Shown here: positions 17,001-22,116 of the stretch, piece after piece
Position numbering within the stretch: position 1 is the first letter of the stretch
Layout of the letters: each line of letters starts with the position of its first letter
NCBI GenBank assembly: GCA_000226015.1
Contig: JH152668.1
Span: 109,575 to 131,690 of the forward strand
Source of the DNA: Mnemiopsis leidyi
Lineage: Eukaryota > Ctenophora > Tentaculata > Lobata > Bolinopsidae
Direction: 5' to 3'
Length of the DNA: 22,116 nucleotides
Notes under the pieces: generated by a model
Seen by the model: only the letters and a program-made list of their open reading frames with translations
Database searches by the model: none
Told to the model about the DNA's origin: nothing
Position numbers and translations under genes: made by a program

Positions 17001-17920
17001 ACACTTTCCTTTGTAGCAAATTCCAGTCTTGCTTCCATTGAGCTCACAGTCGCTACTATTCTCACAATCTGGGGATAACTATACGTTAGAACTGCAGGGC
17101 ACAGCAATATTTGCAATTGAATGCTTCATTAAACTTGTAATGTCTGCTATTCAAACATAAATTATAAATAAAGCAAAAAAATTTTTTGCAAAAATGATCC
17201 AAAATTCAAACAACACCAGACATCAAAACACCCGCTTGTGCACTCCAAACATGTTAGACCTATCTCAGGGGTGTCGGAACAGCTAAATGTTCTTGATGAC
17301 AGATTCTCAGAAGTCGTAAACCCGTTGATGTTGGATATAAATCGCTTTGGATTTTCAGACAAGTACACATAGTTGATGGAATAGATCCTTCTCCCATTGG
17401 CATAAATATTTATGTAGTTTGACAGAAATTCGATTTTGTACTTTTGACTGATCACAGAGTTCCCCTTGCTTGGTTCTGCATACGGCTCCTCTAATGAAAT
17501 TGTAACAAAACCATCATTGGTTACTGTTTTTGAACCATTATTAAAAAAACCATTCATGATAGCCAGCTTTTGAAATTTTGGCAAAAATCGAATGGCAAGG
17601 GTGTCAAGATCACCTAAACCATTGTTTGTAAAGTTAAAATATATTGTGTCAGGGCCAGGAGTGTTTTCTTCACGATTTGGGGATGGTTTACTAGCAAAGG
17701 AATATTTGAAAAGTTCCAAGCCACACGAGGAGTTGAAAGGCACAAACGTGGTTTCCTCTGAAAAATTAAAATCTAAATTTTCACAATCGAAAATAGGTTT
17801 TACAAATTTGAACATTTTGACCAAGAATGAATCATACACAGTGTAAAAGCATTTACCTGTTGCACAGTTAGTGTAGATGACTAGAAGAAGAAACAGTAGC
17901 AATTGTTGATAGAAAACCAT
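7423..17920 (-). CDS. Gene B: secreted EGF-CTLD-CTLD-fibrinogen-like-pentraxin-like protein
   Basis: Minus-strand exons in transcription order: 17920-17857, 17757-17260, 17068-16934, 16719-16524, 16421-16234, 15429-15297, 13744-13527, 13258-13158, 10682-10542, 8914-8793, 8430-8249, 8059-7929, 7666-7558, 7475-7423. Phases agree at all 13 junctions and the sum is 2271 nt (756 aa plus stop). Order: signal peptide (1-21), unrecognised beta-rich domain (22-187), EGF-like (188-232), two C-type-lectin-like domains (233-360, 361-477), fibrinogen-like region (478-about 659), pentraxin/laminin-G-like end (660-756). No membrane segment was seen. Content suggests a soluble lectin-like recognition or matrix protein; this is inference. 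I know no named protein with this order. It converges on gene A. The junctions at the GTTCGT donors and the 3' end are least certain. Confidence 0.8.
8249..8914 (-). CDS. Gene B exons 10-11: continuation of fibrinogen-like region
   Basis: Exons 8914-8793 (phase 0 to 2) and 8430-8249 (phase 2 to 1) follow the exon with the Cys-Asp-Met core. They encode VLELRRILIGQGVIVEG, then VAVYRDGKYRSLNSG, then a segment with LLATLHWDYNFPVH and a late GPVCSSNN. Good donors (GG|GTAAGT, G|GTAACT) and acceptors support the exons. The sequence does not follow a standard fibrinogen C-terminal domain beyond its N-terminal part, so this is a divergent or different fold fused to a fibrinogen-like start. Its function is unknown. 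Confidence 0.7.
8517..8538. repeat. 22-bp perfect palindrome
   Basis: ATATGAGTATA followed by its exact reverse complement, in an AT-rich part of the gene B intron between exons 10 and 11. It is probably low-complexity sequence; no function is inferred. Confidence 0.7.
8915..10541. other. Gene B intron 9, no exon recognised
   Basis: About 1.6 kb of AT-rich sequence between the exon with the Cys-Asp-Met core and the next one. Flanking phases (0 and 0) agree without an extra exon. Short ORFs on both strands have no recognisable motif. A repeated AACAACACTTTTTA phrase occurs around 9000-9080. Confidence 0.5.
10542..10682 (-). CDS. Gene B exon 9: fibrinogen-like core exon
   Basis: A phase 0-0 exon of 47 codons bounded by TCCAG acceptor and CAG|GTATCA donor. 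It begins VYCDMSTDGGGYTYYIVKD and later has FCRDFYPVDIVSPKQ. The phrase Val-Tyr-Cys-Asp-Met-x-Thr-Asp-Gly-Gly-Gly-Tyr-Thr is close to the signature near the start of fibrinogen-related domains, where a Trp usually takes the place of the first Tyr after the glycines. The preceding exon supplies the expected first Cys. What follows diverges from fibrinogen, so I call it fibrinogen-like only. Confidence 0.75.
10683..13157. other. Gene B intron 8 (2.5 kb), no confirmed exon
   Basis: The largest intron in the model. It holds a GA-rich microsatellite near 10790-10812, a CCTA/CTTA-rich stretch near 10755-10775, and otherwise unique-looking AT-rich DNA. Two minus-strand open segments look protein-like (about 11035-11190 and 12060-12200) but are not needed by the flanking phases. 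They are treated under rejected items. Confidence 0.45.
13158..13258 (-). CDS. Gene B exon 8: start of fibrinogen-like domain
   Basis: The acceptor TTCTATTCTCAG at 13259-13270 and phase 1 give VKRDCEVLKQVNPDLPSNPS, then YYVRPKEGALSKSM, ending in phase 0 at ATG|GTTCGT. The plan D-C-E-x-L-K...S-x-x-Y-x-x-x-P is what precedes VYCDM in fibrinogen-related domains, and the next exon supplies exactly that. The donor GTTCGT is weak. It is the only nearby GT that keeps the frame into the next exon. Confidence 0.7.
13527..13744 (-). CDS. Gene B exon 7: second half of CTLD 2
   Basis: A phase 2 to 1 exon with acceptor TCCTCACAG and donor G|GTAGGA. It encodes AGWVGLHRDGSSWNWPDGSA, then a loop, then FLVVTAEESVPFICKT. 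The W-V-G-L strand, the W-x-W-x-D-G segment and the terminal F-I-C-K are the C-type lectin fold hallmarks. The calcium and sugar motifs EPN/QPD and WND are absent, and so is the inner disulfide pair (only the last Cys remains, pairing with the Cys in the previous exon). It is probably a non-calcium, protein- or glycan-binding CTLD. Confidence 0.85.
13725..13842. repeat. 59-bp tandem duplication over a splice acceptor
   Basis: Two adjacent copies (13725-13783 and 13784-13842) that differ at about four positions. The unit contains the acceptor of gene B exon 7 and the first coding bases, so a second, upstream CACAG|TACAA acceptor exists at about 13803. Using it would add 59 nt, shift the frame and meet a TAA. 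The proximal copy is the productive site. Confidence 0.85.
13845..15296. other. Gene B intron 6, no exon recognised
   Basis: About 1.45 kb between the two halves of CTLD 2, beyond the duplicated acceptor. The two halves join in matching phase 2, so no exon is missing. Short ORFs on both strands (for example around 13958-14221 and 14426-14623 on the plus strand) show no domain signature. Confidence 0.5.
15297..15429 (-). CDS. Gene B exon 6: first half of CTLD 2
   Basis: A phase 1 to 2 exon with acceptor CCTGACAG and donor AG|GTAAAC. It encodes DYVLHTSPKNYTEAENTCRS, then EGYDLVSIEDKQELDYVLAL. The Y-x-E-A-x-x-x-C-x-x-x-G-x-x-L-V-S-I-x-D pattern is the N-terminal half of a C-type lectin domain. 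It joins the exon at 13744 in phase 2, the same intron position and phase as in CTLD 1, which indicates duplication of a two-exon unit. A plus-strand ORF over the same bases is only a shadow. Confidence 0.88.
15475..15499. repeat. Perfect short hairpin
   Basis: CTTGCGTATC, a five-base loop TTCAG, then GATACGCAAG: a perfect 10-bp stem in the gene B intron just upstream (in transcription) of exon 6. No function is inferred. Confidence 0.7.
15646..16103. mobile_element. PIF/Harbinger-like MITE in gene B intron 5
   Basis: A 458-bp non-coding element with perfect 23-bp terminal inverted repeats beginning GGGGTCGTTCACATATGACG and ending with its complement. It is flanked by the 3-bp direct repeat TAA (15643-15645 and 16104-16106). 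A 3-bp TWA target duplication with a G-rich terminus is typical of the PIF/Harbinger superfamily. The inside is made of C-runs, TCATCATCAT phrases and AT-rich sequence, and subterminal parts are themselves roughly inverted. No transposase is present, so it is a MITE that needs a partner in trans. Confidence 0.85.
16234..16719 (-). CDS. Gene B exons 4-5: CTLD 1
   Basis: Exons 16719-16524 and 16421-16234. The first encodes RIRYEFNYEQVTWEEADLSC, then KLGRLAKILNSEQNDFI and LFFGLLYNG. The second encodes NPGTFSWSDGTEFSSSFTKW, EPRG, and GYWEGVD...HGYVCEY. These are the standard CTLD landmarks in order. Only the outer disulfide (DLSC with YVCEY) remains. EPN and WND are not present (EPR and WEG instead), so calcium-dependent sugar binding is unlikely in the classical way. 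Keeping frame needs the weak donor GG|GTTCGT, although a better-looking GTAAAC lies four bases on. An alternative using AAAG|CTACCG upstream of exon 5 would insert about 13 residues. Confidence 0.85.
16934..17068 (-). CDS. Gene B exon 3: EGF-like domain
   Basis: A symmetrical phase 1-1 exon of 135 nt with acceptor ATCCCCAG and donor G|GTCAGT. Six Cys in EGF order: DCENSSDCELNGSKTGIC, then YKGKCVC, then a nine-residue gap to the last Cys (SGCKT). The spacing 5-9-4-1-9 fits an EGF-like module, of the type without the calcium-binding D-x-D/N-E start. It links the N-terminal domain to the lectin domains. Confidence 0.85.
17260..17757 (-). CDS. Gene B exon 2: unrecognised beta-rich domain
   Basis: A single 498-nt phase 1-1 exon (about 166 aa) with acceptor AATTTTTCAG and donor G|GTCTAA. 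The product is rich in alternating hydrophobic strands, Asn and Ser. It has N-linked sites (NSS, NGS, NLSS, NFT) and Cys near both ends (NSSCG and FSCSD). The later part, YKIEFLSNYINIYANGRRIY followed by FISNINGF, resembles the last strands of a galectin or other jelly-roll lectin, but the galectin sugar-binding residues (H-N-P-R, W-G-x-E) are not seen. I do not recognise the family. Confidence 0.65.
17857..17920 (-). CDS. Gene B exon 1: signal peptide
   Basis: The ATG at 17920-17918 opens MVFYQQLLLFLLLVIYTNCA, then T and a phase-1 donor G|GTAAAT. The run of Leu, Phe, Val and Ile is a clear secretory leader. The frame stays open through the next 99 bases, but a consensus donor and a polypyrimidine acceptor bound a short intron here. 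The one-exon signal peptide in phase 1 matches gene A. Confidence 0.75.
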
Positions 17921-19306
17921 TTCAAAGTTGAAACTAATTTTTCAGGATGCCATACATATCTGTTTAGAATGAATTGGGTAATTGAGCACAAATCGGCTTT
18001 ACTAGGAATTTAGGAATACAATTGGTGAAATAATTATTACTTTTCCAGGGAGGGGCATTGGGGCACTGAACCACTCCCTAAATTCAACAACGTTAGAAGA
18101 AAAATTTTCTTAGACAAGGCTTTTGTTAACTAACACAGTGTCAATGTGGTGGCACTGCCCATTTGACCTAAGACTTCAGAATTTAACATATACTTCTGCT
18201 GGCAAATTTAACTACCCCAACAATCAGGTGTGCCTCATGCCTTGGTCCATTTGAAACAATTTTGAAACAATTTTTATTATCATCATTTCACAATACCATT
18301 GCGAAAATCTAAAAAAATCAGCACACAGCCTAGAAAATAGTAGATGATTGAAGATAATTTTGAATTGAATAAATAAAGTAACTCAAGATATATTCCAAAA
18401 CATTACGACATGCCAACAGACTGACGTATATCTTAAGTTACTCAATTAATGTATGAAATGTGTTATAAATTTGATGCGAAAAAAATGAGTTCGTTCAGTT
18501 ATAATTGTGAAACAAATGTAGCCAACTTAGAATTTCTTGCTTGCTAATTTGATAATCAGCAAAATCAATCCACCCCAAAACGCACAAAAAACATTGGGCT
18601 TGAAGTAAACAATCAATTGCTTGATCTTATACTTTTATGCCATTAGTAAAACTCAAAATTTTTTTATACCTATACAATCAAATCATATGATATAGAAAAT
18701 AACATGTTTTTTCAAAGTAACTTTGTCAAGCCGCAAAGCTAAACAACTTAGCCGAAGAACTTAGCACAAGGTTTCATCATAATATCAAAAAGTTAAATAA
18801 GATGAATCTTAAATCTGCCATTTACAATTATTGAAGAATGTAGCAACTTATGGCCGCTATCTGCTTTAAAAAGTCATAAAGTTATAAGGCGAGAATGTGT
18901 TGATTCTTCACTATTATTTAAGAAATAAAAATAAAAAACATACTAAAACACATATTTGGAGAGATGGGTCAACAAAGTGCAAAGGCTCAACAAAGCAGGT
19001 CACAGTGATTCACTTGATGGTTAGCTTGGGTTTTAAGTTTGATAGGTCTGTGTAAAGTACAAGTGATATGCAAGTAACTAGAGTTTATGTTAAAGTGCCC
19101 TGGGTTGATTCAAACATTTGCAATGGGGCTATTGGAACAATAGGCTGAGATTTTTTGTAGCCAGGTAATGGACATGCTTGTTTTGTAAAACTTCTTATCA
19201 GGATTCTCTGCTCTCTTAGCTCTCAACTGTTTAACAAGTTTTTGTGTTCTGCTCTTTCCTCTAGACTCCTATCAGGGACAATATAGATGTCATTAAACTG
19301 TATAGG
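17921..19306. other. Upstream region of gene B, no gene seen
   Basis: About 1.4 kb of AT-rich DNA upstream of the gene B start. No exon with domain-like sequence and no clear TATA element were found. It presumably includes the gene B promoter and any 5' UTR. Confidence 0.4.
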
Positions 19307-20107
19307 TGCAAAAAAAGTTGTATGGTGGTAGGATTCCTACTTTAATTAAATTCGTTCTAACCGAATTTTTCCTGACTGACGAAATTCAAATTCAATATCT
19401 TTGCGATTTCGAACTTTTTCGGTTAATACTATTGCTTTCATCTAGAATTGGACGTTGTTATGTGGTTCAGAACTCATTTTTCTATCTAGAAGTGGTATTG
19501 CAATTTCAGAAATTGCGGTTAGAATTATTTTTCGGTTGGAGGCAATTAGGAACGGTATTCGTGGGGAGGTGTCTCAAATTGTAAACCCCATTTCTCTCAA
19601 TGCAGGGCTCCTACATTTGTTTTTGGAGACCAATCTGTATCCATAGGACAATTTGAGAGTATTTCACTACCGAGAATTAAGCTAGGGCCCATAAATTTTG
19701 AGGAATGACGTGTTTAAGTATCGAAAATTTGAGACACTTCCCCAAGAATACCGTTCCTAATTGTTCTGCAGCTATCCATTTCTTAACCGAAAACTCAATT
19801 CCTTACCGAAGATCAGTTTCAAGCCGGAAAATCGCATCAATATGTAGACTGAAACATTTGTTTTTAACCCAACATCATTTTATTAACAAAACATCAATTT
19901 CGGACACAAAAATCCCATCAGTTTCTTCTTTTCTAGATAAAAAAATGAGTTCTGAACCACATAACAACGTCCAATTCTAGATGAAGGCAATAGTATTAAC
20001 CGAAAAAGTTCGAAATCGCAAAGATATTGAATTTGAATTTCGTTGCAAGCCAGGAAAAATTTGGTTACAACGAGTAGGAATCCTACCGCAATACAACTTA
20101 TTTTGCA
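19307..20107. mobile_element. Foldback / long-TIR element (about 0.8 kb)
   Basis: The ends are inverted repeats of each other: TGCAAAAAAAGTTGTAT on the left and ATACAACTTATTTTGCA on the right. The pairing then runs inwards for long stretches, for example GGTAGGATTCCTAC, then a block around 19383-19490 matched by 19918-20041, then AATTAGGAACGGTATTC matched at 19744-19760, and GTGTCTCAAATT near 19570-19580 matched at 19727-19738. The right arm is longer, so one arm carries indels. The short plus-strand ORFs inside are products of the arms and do not look like a transposase. GGTG flanks both sides loosely, but I could not fix a target duplication. The superfamily is unknown. Confidence 0.75.
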
Positions 20108-20959
20108 GCGGTGTTACACTGATCGCTGTCCTTTAAATTATTGGCTTTCAGCAGCAACTCAAAAGCTGTACATAGAACACACATAAGATGCCCAGGACCC
20201 TTGAAATCAGCATGCCATGAACTTTGGTTGATAACTTATTTTGATAAGGGCAAAACGCAGGATTACACTTTGAGTTTCACCCCTCTTTTTAATGGCTCAA
20301 CTTGCAGCCTTGCTTTTCTCTAAACTCCAATATACACTTCAAAAGTTTAGACTAGAAATCAACCAGCCTTCTCTGCTCACTTTACACTGCCTTGTCCATG
20401 TTAAGAGCTTTCACTGCACTTTTTGTTTGACGAAATCCGATAACATGCACCTTGAAAATAGCTTTTCATAATAAAAAAATACTATCGTCTATCAAAGATA
20501 AAAGAATTACAATAAAAATTAATAACCAAGTATAATTTGGCTTAATTGTCAGTAACAAATAGCAAAATTGTTTTAGGCTCCAGCAGTTTCGTTAAAAACC
20601 AAGACCAAACTGAGTCATGAGTGGGTTTTATGTTATGAGTGGGTTTTATGTTATGACACATGAGATAGGCTGCCACTTATCACTCAATCGCAAAGGGGAG
20701 TGATTTTTAAACTACAGTTTGGATTGGAACAGAAAGGGAAATGAGGTCAATAGTAAAACCTGCACTTTTTAAGTCTGTAAAAAAGGTTTCTAGGATAGAA
20801 TTTTGACACTAGTTCAACCAACACATTAATAATTCCATAATCATGCTTGCAATATGGTTGAGCTTTAAAACACAGTGTGCAGTGGTATTAACAATGTGTC
20901 CAACTGAATCAAGGAAAGGTTATTCTCAAAGTAAAATTTGGATAGAGCGGGAAATGGCG
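20108..20959. other. Intergenic, no gene; minor repeats
   Basis: No coding signal was recognised. An 18-bp unit ATGAGTGGGTTTTATGTT is tandemly duplicated near 20617-20652. A phrase like GAAATG...GTAGTAAAACCTGCACTTTTT near 20738 recurs in diverged form near 21069 (GAAATGGCGTTGTAGTAAAACTTGCACTTTT), so older dispersed repeats lie here. Confidence 0.45.
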
Positions 20960-21369
20960 TCAACGGGCGATGCGCGTCTAGAATTTCTTCGAAATGCGTG
21001 ACAGCGCGTGATGGCCGCGCGTGATGGCCGCGCGTGATGGCCGCGACAGTAGGTTATCAACCGACAAGAAATGGCGTTGTAGTAAAACTTGCACTTTTAC
21101 AAGCTGTACAAATGTTAATAATATAAGTATATAGGTTCAGAGTTTTGATTACAAGTTAAACTTGTACAGCAGCGCGCGCCACCCTCCTGTCATTTTATTT
21201 CCATTCGCTTCGAATGAGGGTCGGACAAGGGTCGAGTAAGCATCTCGACAAGCGCTCAAGTATGAAGAATGAATTTTTGGTCAATATTGTTGCATTTTGG
21301 ATGATTTTTGAAAAAAGTTTTTTACATGTACGCGTTTCGAAGAAATTCTGGACGCGCATCGCCCGTTGA
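20960..21369. mobile_element. GC-rich inverted-repeat (MITE-like) element
   Basis: Terminal inverted repeats of about 39 bp: TCAACGGGCGATGCGCGTC at the left (20960-) and its complement at the right (-21369), with two mismatches in the next bases. The arms are markedly GC- and CpG-rich compared with the surrounding AT-rich DNA. Inside the left arm GCGCGTGATGGCC is repeated three times in tandem (about 21004-21042). No ORF for a transposase and no clear target duplication were seen. Confidence 0.7.
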
Positions 21370-22116
21370 ACATATCTGATTAATATGTCAAGGCACTAAA
21401 ATAAAATAGAAGACACTAACATAGAATAGAAAATATGACAATTAAATGTCAGGAGGATGCGCACTGCCGTGGCCGTACAAGTACTAGCTGATAGTATATC
21501 ATTTGTCGCGATGATACCCGACTCAATTGCAGCTCGTTAGAACGTTTTACGGATATAATTTCGTTAATATATTATCAGTTGATGCAGACTTGGAACTTTC
21601 AAGTGTGATTCAATTTTTTATCGAGATCTTTTCAAATTATACAGAACAGCAATTATACATGATCATGAGTAAATATCCGAATAAAGTTGCACCCGTCTGT
21701 ATTAAAAATGATGGGATACTAAAACATAGTGATTGTACTGCATACTGACTAAAAAGTCTGTACCCGCATAAACTTGGCTCCTTAGAATAGACAAAAACAA
21801 AACGAGCGTTGATCCGGTCACGTGAAAATTGAATAAATAAATAGATAATAAATAATTGATAATGATGCCAGCATCATCACACCTAAACTCCAAAACTATC
21901 TTAAAAAACTCTAAATTCAATAACTATTAAACACAATCTTTAAAACCTTTAAAATATTATTGAATAGCAAATATTTCCAAGTTAATTTAACCTAATAGAT
22001 GTTTATAAACTTCTTTTTAGCAACAAAAGGGTTATCTTTTAGAAAACTGTTATGCTTTATCTTGTTCTCTAAGTAACTTCCACTTTCAATACGGTTCAAA
22101 ACTTCATCCGAAATAT
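21370..22116. other. Right edge, no gene recognised
   Basis: AT-rich sequence with a 73-codon plus-strand ORF (21527-21748) that has no recognisable domain, no splice context I could support and no neighbour to suggest a role. I do not annotate it as a gene. Confidence 0.4.

Noticed and set aside
17162..17920. A single unspliced 252-residue minus-strand ORF
   Set aside because: It contains two consensus donors and a strong acceptor. Splicing at them gives a clean signal exon and joins the EGF exon in frame, whereas the read-through tail is low-complexity and leads nowhere.
19306..19980. Plus-strand ORFs of 92, 63 and 91 residues
   Set aside because: They lie in the arms and centre of the foldback element and read as inverted copies of one another, with no protein family likeness.
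21527..21748. A small gene of 73 codons
   Set aside because: No recognisable domain, no supporting splice or neighbour context, and a composition like the surrounding AT-rich DNA.

Overview
The window is animal (metazoan) genomic DNA. It is AT-rich, and its protein-coding information is broken into short exons with GT..AG introns. The exons encode extracellular modules that are almost confined to animals in these combinations: PLAT, ephrin-receptor-like Cys-rich, CCP/sushi, EGF, C-type lectin and fibrinogen-like. I cannot assign a phylum; a marine invertebrate is a reasonable guess. I found no bacterial operon, rRNA or CRISPR array.

Two convergent multi-exon genes fill positions 1038-17920. 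Gene A (+ strand, 1038-6707) reconstructs to 14 exons (about 729 aa, last exon tentative): signal peptide, two lipase-type PLAT domains, one ephrin-receptor-like Cys-rich module and seven CCP domains, each CCP on one symmetrical phase 1-1 exon. Gene B (- strand, 17920-7423) reconstructs to 14 exons (about 756 aa): signal peptide, an unrecognised beta-rich domain, an EGF-like domain, two C-type-lectin-like domains each split over two exons, a fibrinogen-like region with a Cys-Asp-Met...Asp-Gly-Gly-Gly core, and a short pentraxin/laminin-G-like C-terminus. Splice phases agree at every junction of both models and both totals are divisible by three. This supports the two chains, although no transcript data were available. 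Both products look secreted, with no membrane anchor seen. Their content suggests adhesive or humoral recognition proteins; that role is inference.

The non-coding part is rich in repeats. A 13-bp telomere-like tandem array opens the window (1-233). Two tRNA-derived SINEs (about 1424-1620 on -, 7029-7290 on +) share a recognisable core. A 458-bp PIF/Harbinger-like MITE with TAA target duplications sits in a gene B intron (15646-16103). A foldback element of about 800 bp (19307-20107) and a GC-rich inverted-repeat element (20960-21369) lie beyond gene B.

The most unusual observations concern splice sites. The donor of gene A CCP5 has been amplified into 20 tandem 11-bp units, 16 of which carry an exact GTAAGT. 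The acceptor of gene B exon 7 sits in a 59-bp tandem duplication. The region next to the gene A exon 5 donor is also duplicated. Two gene B exons appear to use the weak donor GTTCGT.
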